A DNA stretch of 46,347 nucleotides from an uncultured Clostridia bacterium (GCA_947589655.1 CANQCE010000001.1:1-46347), one strand, 5' to 3'. Numbered from the stretch's first letter, positions 25,833-34,598 are shown. Numbers and translations: made by a program. Notes: generated from the letters alone by a model not told the origin.

Positions 25833-27557
25833 TCACAATTCCTCCTGTGAAAGTTGTGAAAGGGCTATCTCTTGATAAACTGGGCAATTGTGGATAAGTT
25901 CATCATGCGTGCCCATGCCAACCATGTTGCCGTTATCCAGCACAATAATTTTGTCGGCATCTTTAATTGTTCCAATGCGCTGTGCAACAATAAATTTCGT
26001 GGCATTATCTGTGTGTTTTTTAAGTGCCGTGCGCAATTTTCTGTCAGTTTTAAAATCCAAAGCAGAAAAACTGTCGTCAAAAATGAAAATTTCAGGTTTG
26101 CGCGCAATGGCTCTTGCAATGGAAAGGCGTTGCTTTTGCCCACCAGATACATTTGTTCCGCCCTGTGCAATTGGGCTATCTAGCCCCTTCCCCATGCGTG
26201 AAACAAAATTGCTTGCTTGTGCCACAGAAATGGCCGATTTTAGCCCTTCTTCGTCTGCGTTGTTGTCCCCAAAATTGACATTACTCCTCACTGTGCCTTT
26301 AAACAAAACTCCGCGCTGTGGAACATAGCCTATTTTTTTATTCAAGGTTTCAAAATCGTAATCTTTAACATTAACGCCATCCAAATAAACGTTGCCTTCG
26401 GTGGCATCGTAAAGCCTTGGAATAAGGTTGATAAGCGTGCTTTTTCCGCTGCCTGTTGAGCCAATAAACGCAATTGTCTGCCCCTGCTTTGCTTCAAAAG
26501 AGATGTTGTGCAGAACGTATTCGTCTGCCTCTGGATATTTAAACGAAACATTTTCAAAAACAACCGATGTTTTGCCGTCAAAGTTTTCATCTTTATAGCA
26601 ACCCGGAATTATGCTGTCTTTGGTGTCCAAAACCTCATTTATTCTTCGTGCAGAAACAAGCGCACGTGGCATCATGATAAAAATCATGATAAGCAGCATA
26701 AACGCCATTATAATTTGCATGGAAAAACTCATAAACTTGCTCATTGAACCCACAGTGAGCGGCGTGACAATGTAAGCACCTATCCAATAAATTGCCAAAC
26801 TAAGCCCACTCATTAAAAGGTTCATAAATGGGCTCATAATTGCCATAACACGCCCAGCAAACAGATTGGTTTTTGTTAAAATCTGGTTGTATTTGCCAAA
26901 TTTTGCGTTTTGATATTCCTCTGCGTTAGATGCGCGTATAACCCTGATGCCAGTAAGGTTTTCTCTTGTAACACGGTTGATATCGTCAGTCAACTTTTGA
27001 ACCTTTTTGAATTTTGGCAGAGCAATAAGCACAACAATTGTTACCATTAAAACAAGGGACACAATTACAACCGCCGTGGAAACTGTCCACTGCCAACTGG
27101 AATCCACAATTTTTGTTATTGCCCAAACAGCCATGATTGGCGCTTTGATAAGTGCCTGCAAGCCCAAGGCAATAAAAAATTGAACATTCATAATATCGTT
27201 TGTTGTTCTGTTGATAAGGCTGGCGGTGGAAAATTTGTTAATTTCTGCAAGCGAGAAGTCTTGAATTTTTGAATACACCTTCACGCGCAAATTGTAAGAA
27301 AGCCTTGATGCCAAATTTGCCACCAAAAACCCAACAACAATGGCACTTGCCAAACTGCCAAACGCACAAGCAAGCATAAATCCGCCATTTTTAAGCACAG
27401 ACGACATAACAATGTTTTCGCCAACTATTTCGTTTATCATCGCTTCGCTATATTCTGGCAAGGTTAAATCCAGCCAAACTTGCAAAACCACAAAACCCAC
27501 AATAGCGGCTATAACAAGATAATCTATCCATTTTAAATATTTCAGTAATTTCAGCAT
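25833..27557 (-). CDS. ABC exporter half-transporter, degenerate-site subunit
   Basis: A 574-residue partner of the previous protein. It has an N-terminal membrane domain (about residues 10-300) and an ATPase domain with Walker A GSTGSGKST (366-374) and a canonical signature VSGGQ (470-474). In Walker B (FIFDDSFSALD) the catalytic Glu is replaced by Asp495, and the switch His is replaced by Gln526 (AQRIGT). Asymmetry of this kind is known from heterodimeric exporters, where only one of the two ATP sites turns over efficiently. GGGGTGA precedes the ATG, and the gene is first in its operon, with a promoter at 27601-27629. Confidence 0.92.
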   Translation of the reverse strand: MLKLLKYLKWIDYLVIAAIVGFVVLQVWLDLTLPEYSEAMINEIVGENIVMSSVLKNGGFMLACAFGSLASAIVVGFLVANLASRLSYNLRVKVYSKIQDFSLAEINKFSTASLINRTTNDIMNVQFFIALGLQALIKAPIMAVWAITKIVDSSWQWTVSTAVVIVSLVLMVTIVVLIALPKFKKVQKLTDDINRVTRENLTGIRVIRASNAEEYQNAKFGKYNQILTKTNLFAGRVMAIMSPFMNLLMSGLSLAIYWIGAYIVTPLTVGSMSKFMSFSMQIIMAFMLLIMIFIMMPRALVSARRINEVLDTKDSIIPGCYKDENFDGKTSVVFENVSFKYPEADEYVLHNISFEAKQGQTIAFIGSTGSGKSTLINLIPRLYDATEGNVYLDGVNVKDYDFETLNKKIGYVPQRGVLFKGTVRSNVNFGDNNADEEGLKSAISVAQASNFVSRMGKGLDSPIAQGGTNVSGGQKQRLSIARAIARKPEIFIFDDSFSALDFKTDRKLRTALKKHTDNATKFIVAQRIGTIKDADKIIVLDNGNMVGMGTHDELIHNCPVYQEIALSQLSQEEL

Positions 27558-27600
27558 GTTTCACCCCTATCAAACCGCTTAAAAAAGCCAATTTAAACCT

Positions 27601-27629
27601 ATTATACCTCAGAAAATTTTCATTTGCAA
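27601..27629 (-). promoter_or_regulatory. Promoter for the ABC exporter operon
   Basis: On the minus strand TTGCAA (complement of 27624-27629), a 17-bp spacer and a consensus TATAAT (complement of 27601-27606) lie about 45 nt before the ATG at 27557. Confidence 0.75.
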
Positions 27630-27653
27630 ACAAATTTTAATATGTTTGTAATA

Positions 27654-27687
27654 AAAAATATGTCTATAATTTATTAGACATATTTTT
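27654..27687 (-). terminator. Terminator of the ESCRT-like operon
   Basis: A 13-bp perfect stem (27654-27666 with 27675-27687, core TATGTCTA/TAGACATA) has an 8-nt loop and A/T runs on both flanks, immediately after the stop codon of the minus-strand gene that ends at 27691. Confidence 0.85.
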
Positions 27688-27690
27688 AAA

Positions 27691-30600
27691 TTATTCTTCG
27701 CTTGGCAATTGCCATTTTAAAATTGGGGCTTGTCCAGTTTGCAAAAGCCAAACTTCTTCGTCAAACCCAAACTTTGCATCATATGGGGCATTTATAATTT
27801 CGCAGTTCTGCTCGCCGCCAAAGCCGCCAATCTCGCCACAAACATTTCCATCATTTGCTATTGCGTAGCAATATTGCATCCTGCCGGAAAGTTGCCCGAT
27901 GATTTGCCCATTTTTTAAGGTTGTGCTAATGCTCACTTGGCAGTAACTGTGTTGAACCGCATCCGCTGTTGCATGCGTGTATCTGCCATATAAGCCGCCA
28001 ACATATCCCTGTTTGCCTTCCGCCGTTATGCTACCAACCGCATAGTTGTTTTGCGAACTAAATTGCCCCTCGCCAATCAGTCCGCCGGCAACAACATTTT
28101 TTGCTTGCCCAGTTACATTAATCTGCGCATTGCTGAACACCTCTTTAACCGCATTATTCTTGCTGGAATCTTTTGCCAAAGCGCCGCCCACAACAACATT
28201 GCCGCTTGCCGCTTGCACATTAATTTGCCCAACATAAGAACTTTGCCATATTAGCGCGTTCTTTTTTTCGCTTGTGTTCTGCCCAACAATTCCGCCAACT
28301 GTCACATCTTTTTCAACCGTCAAGATTATTGTAACTCCGCTGGCACAATTTTTAATTTCTCCCACATTTTTGCCAACAATTCCGCCAACCACTTTGGCAT
28401 TTGTTAAGTTGACATTTCCATTTACAGTGCAATTTTCAATTTCTCCGCTGTTGATTTGTGCAAGTCCGCCAAATATGGAGTATTTCTGAGAAGTGGCATC
28501 AATTACAATGTTCAAATTTTCAACCGTGCCGACATTTTCCTTTAAAAGCGCAGTTTTCAAACCACTTATTGTATGCCCATTTCCGTTTAAACTGCCATAA
28601 AGTTTTATGCTTTTCCAAGTTCTATCTTTCATGTCCAAATCTTTTTCTAACACAAAACTGTAATGCCCTGCATTGTGCAAAAGTGTGGAGAATTCTTTCT
28701 CATTATTTATCTTCATTGTGTTTGGCACAAGATAAAAACTCAGCACAAAAAGTATCACATTTGTCAGCCCCAGCCCAAACAGCGTTAAGAACGCCCTTGC
28801 ATTTCTCTTTTCCAGAACACTTTTCTTAAGCACATAAAAAGTGAAATTGCCAATGGCAATGCAAACGCTGTAAATCATGGTGACAATCAAAAACGTCTCG
28901 TTAAAATACAGATACACCTGTTTTGGCGAGAAAAGCGAAACAATTAATAGCAGCGATGAAAACGCCAGCGGAAAAAACTCCAAAAAGATGCACAAAAATT
29001 TGAGCAGAACCATTCGCCTTCTGGCATTTTCCAAAACATCTTCTCGTGTTTTTATGCCTTTCTTTTCAGGTTCAACATTTATCGTTTTCAAGGACGGCTC
29101 TCTGCCCATTACAGAAAGCACGCTCACAGAGGTGTCAAGTGATAGGTCAAGTGCAGACAACCTTGTTTTAACCCTTGATACAACATCTTCGAACTGGTCA
29201 TAATCTCGGCATTTTTGTATCTCTTGCAAATTTTGTTCAAGCGGTTTAAGTTGCAAGCGATAGTAGTCCACGCCCTTTTTGGCTTTAAGCCCCTCTTGTT
29301 TTTCTATTTCCAGCAAAATTTTTTGATTTCTCATCAAAAAGTCGTTAAGCCTATCCATTATGCCTTTTTTATCATAATCATCAGGAACAAACTCTGAGCG
29401 CTCACCTTGATATAGGTTTGCGCGGCTAACAACGCCAGCGTAAAACTCGTCATGCTCGTCATCGCCAAGTTCAAGCAGCGTTTCCCACTCTGGCAAAGTG
29501 TCTGCCTTTGCTTTGGATGTTACAAGTTCTTGGTCGGTGCGGCAGTGGCATTTTATTTTTATAAGTTGCCAGTAAAGTTCCACCTTATCGGCACATTTTG
29601 AAATTGCAATGGTCATGTATTTTTCGGCTGGCTTAAAATATCGCCAAGCCTGAAATTTTTCTGCTATATCTTTGCAAAGTGCCCCTAACTTTTCGCCGTC
29701 CGACATATAAGAAAGATAAAAATCAATTTGTGCCTGCGCCTCTTGTAAATCAAAGAAAACAACTGGCATAATTTTGCTGATAACCGCACTGACAAAAGCA
29801 TCTCTGGCGTTTTGATTCATGTATTTAAGTGTGTCTTCAAGTTGCTGGCGGTCACGGTAAGTTAAAATGTCTTTTGTGCTTTTAAAGTTCCTCATTAATA
29901 TTGCAAGGTTGCTTTGTTCGTGCCCAGCATCAAGTTCCAAAATTTTATTGTAATAATCTTTATCGTCACTTTTCTGAGCAAGAGAAAAGTAAAAGTTAAT
30001 GAACCTGTCAACATCTTCTTTGTCAAAACATTTAACAACTTTTTGAACAAGTTCGCTGTCCAGCGTTTCTATTGCTTTGTTTTCTGCCGCAGATATAAAA
30101 TCTTCGCGGCTAGGGGTTTTATACGAGGCAAGTTCCAACAAAAACTGGTTGTAAAACTCCGCACTGTCCTGCTGCATTACAAGTTTTTCCCATCTTTCAA
30201 CAAAGTCCTCGGCAAAATTTTTGCTGGCATATCTTAAAATGTTTGAAATTTGTTCTCTGTCCGAAAAATTGCTCAGTTTTTCAAAGAATTCGTCCTCTGT
30301 TCTAATTTTTTTATCACAGAGCAGGCGCGCAAACAAAAGTTCGCTGCTGTATGGGTTTTCTTCCAAAGTTTCGTCCAAAATTTTGTCTGCCGTTTGAAAA
30401 TCGCCATTTTTTAATGCAAGAAACAGCCACTTTGTTTTGCCCTCGCTGCTAACCTCCACATTTTCAACACTGTAATGGCCAAGTTCGTTTGGAGAGATGC
30501 TTTCAACATTGGCATATTCTTTTTTCTTTGGATTAACTCTTTTTAAATTGATAGTTTCAATTTTGGCAGTTTCGATTGCCGCATTTTTTTCTTCAGTTTT

Positions 30601-31443
30601 TACAAGAGTTTCCAAATCTTGAAGCAAAGAAACGGAGTTTATATCAAAAACGCTTTTGCAATTTTGCAAAGTAGGCGGCAACTGCTCTTTTTTTATCTTT
30701 TTCACATCCACTATTAAAATAAGGCTTGTGGATGTTTTTTGTTTTTTGGAAATTCTTAAATTGTATCTTTCTATAATGTGGCGAAAAACGCCCAAGTCGG
30801 TCAAGGAATTTAACTGAAGAATGAGCATTTTACTTGTTTCTAATGCACGGAAAGTATCTTCTTCGTTCTCTTTTGTTTGCAAAAAAAGATTGTAATAAGA
30901 AAGTTCCAATTTGTTTAAAAGTTCGGCAATATTGTTATGTATTTGTGGGTTTTCATCCCCAGCCGTGCAAAAAATGACGTCATACAGTTGCTTTGACGAT
31001 GACATCTCATATGTTCGCTTAATTCTGTCCACCCTTTTTGCCAAATCGGTGTAACTTTTCGCTTCTTCTGGTGGGGCAAGTTCAACCGCCTTTAAAAAAT
31101 CTGAATCGCTTGAAAGGGAAGGTATGCTGTCCGCAAAAAAGCGTGGGCGTCTGGAAGTGCCCCTTTTGTTCGTGAACAAAACTATTTGATTTTTTGCAAG
31201 TGCTTTGCCAAAATAACCTTGAAAAGACAGAGGATACTGCTCGATGATGTTTTTAAATTGTTCCACAGCCTCATCGAACCTGAAGCCTCTGGAAAGTTCG
31301 TTTGCCAAAGCAATTAAAACTTCTTCCTCTTTAGAGGAATTTTCGTCAACATACAAAGAGCCACAGAACATACATTTAACCATGTTCTGCCCAACAACTT
31401 TATATTTTTTGCCTCCGCAGTTGTTGCAAACCCTTTCTCTCAT
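27691..31443 (-). CDS. Zinc-ribbon/TPR/TIR-like/transmembrane/GLUG trans-envelope protein
   Basis: A 1,250-residue protein of composite build. Residues 6-27 hold a zinc ribbon (CNNC and CMFC). Residues about 40-145 are TPR-like helices. Residues about 152-285 (LYDVIFCTAGDENPQI, then LETSKMLILQLNS) look like a degenerate TIR domain, in the same zinc-ribbon/TPR/TIR order seen in many Bacillota proteins. A long alpha-solenoid (about 340-800) follows. Three membrane helices lie at about 812-838, 848-872 and 884-907, preceded by Arg-Arg-Arg, so the N-terminus is inside and the C-terminus outside. The last 340 residues contain GLUG repeats (VVGGIVGKNVGEIKNC, TVGGIVGQN, VAGGLIGEG) forming an external beta-solenoid. 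It is the last gene of the ESCRT-like operon. The start is ATG 31443 with AGGA upstream; a TTG lies one codon earlier. The catalytic Glu of NAD-cleaving TIRs is not clearly identifiable. Function is unknown; sensing or force coupling across the membrane is inferred. Confidence 0.8.
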   Translation of the reverse strand: MRERVCNNCGGKKYKVVGQNMVKCMFCGSLYVDENSSKEEEVLIALANELSRGFRFDEAVEQFKNIIEQYPLSFQGYFGKALAKNQIVLFTNKRGTSRRPRFFADSIPSLSSDSDFLKAVELAPPEEAKSYTDLAKRVDRIKRTYEMSSSKQLYDVIFCTAGDENPQIHNNIAELLNKLELSYYNLFLQTKENEEDTFRALETSKMLILQLNSLTDLGVFRHIIERYNLRISKKQKTSTSLILIVDVKKIKKEQLPPTLQNCKSVFDINSVSLLQDLETLVKTEEKNAAIETAKIETINLKRVNPKKKEYANVESISPNELGHYSVENVEVSSEGKTKWLFLALKNGDFQTADKILDETLEENPYSSELLFARLLCDKKIRTEDEFFEKLSNFSDREQISNILRYASKNFAEDFVERWEKLVMQQDSAEFYNQFLLELASYKTPSREDFISAAENKAIETLDSELVQKVVKCFDKEDVDRFINFYFSLAQKSDDKDYYNKILELDAGHEQSNLAILMRNFKSTKDILTYRDRQQLEDTLKYMNQNARDAFVSAVISKIMPVVFFDLQEAQAQIDFYLSYMSDGEKLGALCKDIAEKFQAWRYFKPAEKYMTIAISKCADKVELYWQLIKIKCHCRTDQELVTSKAKADTLPEWETLLELGDDEHDEFYAGVVSRANLYQGERSEFVPDDYDKKGIMDRLNDFLMRNQKILLEIEKQEGLKAKKGVDYYRLQLKPLEQNLQEIQKCRDYDQFEDVVSRVKTRLSALDLSLDTSVSVLSVMGREPSLKTINVEPEKKGIKTREDVLENARRRMVLLKFLCIFLEFFPLAFSSLLLIVSLFSPKQVYLYFNETFLIVTMIYSVCIAIGNFTFYVLKKSVLEKRNARAFLTLFGLGLTNVILFVLSFYLVPNTMKINNEKEFSTLLHNAGHYSFVLEKDLDMKDRTWKSIKLYGSLNGNGHTISGLKTALLKENVGTVENLNIVIDATSQKYSIFGGLAQINSGEIENCTVNGNVNLTNAKVVGGIVGKNVGEIKNCASGVTIILTVEKDVTVGGIVGQNTSEKKNALIWQSSYVGQINVQAASGNVVVGGALAKDSSKNNAVKEVFSNAQINVTGQAKNVVAGGLIGEGQFSSQNNYAVGSITAEGKQGYVGGLYGRYTHATADAVQHSYCQVSISTTLKNGQIIGQLSGRMQYCYAIANDGNVCGEIGGFGGEQNCEIINAPYDAKFGFDEEVWLLQTGQAPILKWQLPSEE

Positions 31444-31452
31444 CAAACATCC

Positions 31453-32601
31453 TTATTTCTTTTTTGTAGTTTTTCTCTTTAAAACATAGCCGTTAAGTTC
31501 TTGGTTATATTTTTCAAATTCAGCCATCTCTTTTGGCGTTACACTTGGCGGCATGGTTTCAAGCACACGCGTGAAATCTTCGTTTGTGACTAAAACAACT
31601 TTGTCGGTGGCAATGGCCTTTAAAAGAGGCTCGTCTTTGGCACGGTCGCAAAGTTCTTCAATGTCGGCGCCGCTATAATTTTCCGTTTGCGCAACAATTT
31701 TGTCTATATCAAAATTTTTGGCAACAGGCACGCCCTTCATGTTCTTTTCAAGCATAAATTTTCTGGCTGGCGCATCTGGAAGTGGAAGATAAATTTTCTG
31801 CGAAAAACGGCCAGAGCGCATGGCGGCAGTGTCCACATCCCAAGGCCTGTTGGTTGCGCCCAAAAGCAAAAGATTTGGGTTTCTTCCGGCAAAGCCGTCA
31901 ATTTGCTGCAAAAACTCGTTCACGCGCTTATCGTTGTGTGTGTCAATTCCACGTTTGCCGAACAAGCCATCCATTTCGTCAATAAAAATAATTGCCCTGT
32001 CTTGTTTGTTGGCTTCTTCAAACAGGGAGTTTATGTTTTTCTCACTTTCGCCCACCCATTTGCTGACAATATCTGAGCCCTTTACAGCATAAAATTTGGC
32101 TTGTGCCTCGTTTGCTATCGCTTTTGCAATCATGGTCTTTCCAGTTCCCGGTGGACCATACAAAAGGATTCCGCCGCCCGATTTTTTGCCATACATTTTA
32201 TACTTTTCTGGATATTTAACAGGGTTCAGCATTTTTATTGTAATTGCCCTTTTAACATCTTCAAGGCCAGCAACATCATCAAAACTGATGTTTGGAATTT
32301 GTGCCGTCTGCCACTGCTTGATGTCTTCGTCTTGTTCCTGTTTTAAGTCTTTTTTCTCTTGTTTTGCTGCCTTTGTGCTGTTGCCAAGGTTATCCGAAAT
32401 TTTAACCAATCCGCGTGCCCTTTCCATGCGAACTTCTTTCAGTTTCCCTTGGCTCTGCTTTGCCATTTGCATCATTGTTTCGCTGGCGAGCAAAAAATTA
32501 CGCTTTGCCAAGGCAACATTGCCCTGATTTCGCGCCTCTTTGCCCTTTCTCATGTAAAGTTCAAATGTGTCAGAAAGCACATTGATGTTTGTTTCTTTCA
32601 T
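31453..32601 (-). CDS. Vps4-like AAA+ ATPase with N-terminal MIT-like domain
   Basis: A 382-residue AAA+ protein of the Vps4/katanin/CdvC group. Residues about 8-72 form a MIT-like three-helix unit (KGKEARNQGNVALAKRNF, then LLASETM), the domain that in Vps4 binds ESCRT-III tails. After a charged linker come FDDVAGLEDVK, Walker A GPPGTGKT (149-156), pore loop Lys181-Trp182-Val183-Gly184 in SDIVSKWVGESEK, Walker B Asp208-Glu209 in IIFIDEMD, sensor Asn251, and arginine fingers Arg262 and Arg265. Vps4-typical YLPLPD and YSGADIEEL follow, and a C-terminal PPSVTPKEMAEFEKYNQE resembles the end helix of Vps4. The Vps4 beta-insert is absent. The start at 32601 has GGAG 5 nt upstream; a GTG lies two codons earlier. 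It sits directly after two ESCRT-III-like genes, its expected substrates. Confidence 0.9.
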   Translation of the reverse strand: MKETNINVLSDTFELYMRKGKEARNQGNVALAKRNFLLASETMMQMAKQSQGKLKEVRMERARGLVKISDNLGNSTKAAKQEKKDLKQEQDEDIKQWQTAQIPNISFDDVAGLEDVKRAITIKMLNPVKYPEKYKMYGKKSGGGILLYGPPGTGKTMIAKAIANEAQAKFYAVKGSDIVSKWVGESEKNINSLFEEANKQDRAIIFIDEMDGLFGKRGIDTHNDKRVNEFLQQIDGFAGRNPNLLLLGATNRPWDVDTAAMRSGRFSQKIYLPLPDAPARKFMLEKNMKGVPVAKNFDIDKIVAQTENYSGADIEELCDRAKDEPLLKAIATDKVVLVTNEDFTRVLETMPPSVTPKEMAEFEKYNQELNGYVLKRKTTKKK

Positions 32602-32613
32602 TTGCACTCCAAT

Positions 32614-33216
32614 TTATTTGTTATCGGCCTCGCTGTCAATCTTCTTGCGGATTTCTTCCATTTCTTTGTCGATATTTTCAGATGAAAGTTCGTCTTGGCT
32701 GGCTTGTTCCATGATGAACTTTTCAAGTTCTTTATCGCTCATGGCGTTGCCGTCTTTGTCTTTGCCTGCATTGTAGAAAGTTTCTTGGCTCATCTGCATA
32801 AAGTTGTCCATTTGGTCAGTTTGAGTTTCAACTGCAAGCATGGCTTCTTCAAACTGTGCCTGAATTTTGGTGAACTCTTTGGCATCAGCAAGTTTGCTCA
32901 TCTCCCTTGAGATATCGCTCATGCCACGAAGAAATTCGGATGTCATCATGGTAACATCTTTCATTTGAGCGGTAATTTCAAAATTCAAAAGCATTTCTTG
33001 TGCACGCTTTTGCTGCTGAACTGTCATTTTATAGCCAGAAAGCGCCAAGTTGAATTGTGCGTCAAGACCTTTCATTTTTGCACGTTTTGCCGCATCAATG
33101 AAAACCTGCTTTTGGTCTTCCAAGCGGTTAATCTGCTTGTTCATTGTGTTGATTGTTCTTTTAATCAACATCTTCTTTTCAATTTCTTTTTGTTGTTTAG
33201 ATTTAAAAATTCCCAT
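32614..33216 (-). CDS. ESCRT-III/Snf7-like protein 1
   Basis: A 200-residue all-helical protein with the ESCRT-III layout: a basic N-terminal half, an acidic C-terminal tail and no membrane helix. Helix 1 (about 10-48) and helix 2 (51-90) form a hairpin turning at MKG (48-50), as in CHMP/Snf7 proteins, where a short turn is followed by AxxxL and basic residues. Helix 3 contains MKDVTMMTSEFLRGMSDISR and then FTKIQAQFEEAM, much like the CHMP1/2 segment with GM, followed by QKIMMEFE. The tail (about 160-200) is acidic and ends in an amphipathic helix (DKEMEEIRKKIDSEAD) where Vps4-binding motifs usually sit; the exact MIM1 consensus is not met. The N-terminus MGIFKSK could dip into the membrane. 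PspA/Vipp1 of the same superfamily is the main alternative. GGAGG lies before the ATG. Confidence 0.75.
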   Translation of the reverse strand: MGIFKSKQQKEIEKKMLIKRTINTMNKQINRLEDQKQVFIDAAKRAKMKGLDAQFNLALSGYKMTVQQQKRAQEMLLNFEITAQMKDVTMMTSEFLRGMSDISREMSKLADAKEFTKIQAQFEEAMLAVETQTDQMDNFMQMSQETFYNAGKDKDGNAMSDKELEKFIMEQASQDELSSENIDKEMEEIRKKIDSEADNK

Positions 33217-33219
33217 TTT

Positions 33220-33828
33220 TTATTCCTCCATTTTAATTTTTTTCTTTTTTATTGGCTCAGCATTTTCTTCTAGCAAATCTTTTTGGTCGTTTAAAACATT
33301 TTCTTTTTCAAACAAGGTTAAAATCTCGTCTTCGGTTTTGCCAATGCCATAAATTGGTTGGTTAAGTTCATATGCCGATTGAACCTCTGTGAAAAGTTCG
33401 TCAGCCGAGGTGAGCACATCTTCCGAGGCAATTCTTGTTTGCAAGGCTTTGTTCAAAAATTTTGCCAATCTTTTTTGGTCAACCAGAAGTTCGCTTAAAG
33501 GCACTTTGGTTTGAGTTTTAAAGAATGTGTTGCTATCGTATGCCTCTTTAAGTTTGTTCATAAGCCTTATGTTGTAAAGCAAATACATACCTCGTTCAAT
33601 GCAAGTTTGCTTTTCTTCGTTCAGGTGCGAAATCTTTTTGGCGTAGAAAAGTTGCAAATCTTTGCTCTTTTCTTTTTTGCCCTTGTCAATAAGCGCGTCA
33701 ATTTCTTTCAGTTTTTGATAAACTTCCGCCTCCACCGTTCGCTCTTGCCGCTCTAATTCGCATATGGAATTAACAAGGTCCTCTCGGTTTAAGTTTTTAA
33801 ATTTGTTTCTTCTAAATGGCCACCACAT
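33220..33828 (-). CDS. ESCRT-III/Snf7-like protein 2 (divergent paralogue)
   Basis: A 202-residue helical protein placed 3 nt before the first ESCRT-III-like gene. It begins MWWPFRRNKF, a hydrophobic-plus-basic start like the membrane-inserting N-terminus of Snf7. Helix 1 (about 14-48) turns at Lys49-Gly50, the same position as in the neighbour, into helix 2 (51-95) with AKKISHLNEEKQ, resembling the Snf7 KG turn and ALKKKK segment. A proline break near 110 separates helix 3. The C-terminus has an acidic stretch (DEILTLFEKE, LLEENAE) and ends in a Lys-rich tail, unlike typical ESCRT-III. The match is weaker than for the neighbour and leans on context. A GAGGGGGAA lies about 12 nt upstream of the ATG. 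Confidence 0.6.
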   Translation of the reverse strand: MWWPFRRNKFKNLNREDLVNSICELERQERTVEAEVYQKLKEIDALIDKGKKEKSKDLQLFYAKKISHLNEEKQTCIERGMYLLYNIRLMNKLKEAYDSNTFFKTQTKVPLSELLVDQKRLAKFLNKALQTRIASEDVLTSADELFTEVQSAYELNQPIYGIGKTEDEILTLFEKENVLNDQKDLLEENAEPIKKKKIKMEE

Positions 33829-33831
33829 ACG

Positions 33832-34191
33832 CTAATACTGTTCCCCCTCTTTTATTTTGTAAATCCTCTCTAACAAGTCTTGATATCTTTTCTTTTGGTC
33901 CTCATCTGCCAAGGCAAGCGCCTTTTCGCACTCTGGCAAATATATTGCACTTTTGTATTTAACTGGCTCGGAATATAAAATGTCTTCATTTGAAATTTCA
34001 AACTTTGCCAGCATAAGCCCCCACCACGCATCTGCACAATCGGGGTCAAGTTCCAGCGCCAATTGAAAGTTCATGTTTGCCTGCTTGAAAAAGCCCTCTT
34101 TTAAATTTAAATAGCCAAGCGTCAACTCTTTTAAAGTGCTTTCTTTGTTTTGCTCTGGCACATTTTTTGATGTTAAATAGGTGCGTTTCAT
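33832..34191 (-). CDS. Small TPR protein
   Basis: A 119-residue soluble protein with one clear tetratricopeptide unit: LKEGFFKQANMNFQLALELDPDCADAWWGLMLAKF (residues about 30-64, broken here only by its length), followed by a second, looser helical pair. TPRs bind peptides, so an adaptor role in the membrane complex is likely. Its ATG overlaps the stop codon of the upstream TM protein gene (ATGA), and it ends 3 nt before ESCRT-III-like gene 2, so its dosage is tied to both. Confidence 0.75.
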   Translation of the reverse strand: MKRTYLTSKNVPEQNKESTLKELTLGYLNLKEGFFKQANMNFQLALELDPDCADAWWGLMLAKFEISNEDILYSEPVKYKSAIYLPECEKALALADEDQKKRYQDLLERIYKIKEGEQY

Positions 34192-34598
34192 CCGTTTTGT
34201 TCATCCTTCTTGCGTTGTATTATGTAGGCTTCAATTTCTTCCAGCACCCTAAAACACGTTTCTTGAGTGTTGTCTTTTGCCACCATAATTTTAAGGTCGT
34301 CAAGTTTGTTGGCAATTTTTGTGTCAACAAGTTGCACCTTGTCATTTGTGGTCGGATTGAAAAACCTGATTGTGTCTTTCACCTCCACAAGCCTGCGGCA
34401 AAGTGCATCGTTGCCGTTTGCATAAACAATTATGCTCTCCACATTTGCCACCATGTTTTCAATAAACTTTTTGTTCTTTATAATGCCGCGCGAGCCGCCA
34501 CGCTTTTCGTCAAGCGGCTTTTTTATGTATTCACGAACAATGTAGAAAACCGCAAGCCCAACAATGACAATTAAAGTGATAATGTATAATGCAAGCAT
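34188..34598 (-). CDS. Single-TM membrane protein of the ESCRT-like operon
   Basis: A 136-residue protein with an N-terminal membrane helix (residues 2-22, LALYIITLIVIVGLAVFYIV) followed by Arg/Lys-rich REYIKKPLDEKRGG, so the remaining 110 residues are cytoplasmic. These are helical and charged with no recognised family. A strong GGAGGGGG precedes the ATG, and the gene lies 12 nt after the SPFH gene. It is a candidate membrane anchor for the soluble SPFH, TPR and ESCRT-III-like partners. Confidence 0.72.
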   Translation of the reverse strand: MLALYIITLIVIVGLAVFYIVREYIKKPLDEKRGGSRGIIKNKKFIENMVANVESIIVYANGNDALCRRLVEVKDTIRFFNPTTNDKVQLVDTKIANKLDDLKIMVAKDNTQETCFRVLEEIEAYIIQRKKDEQNG

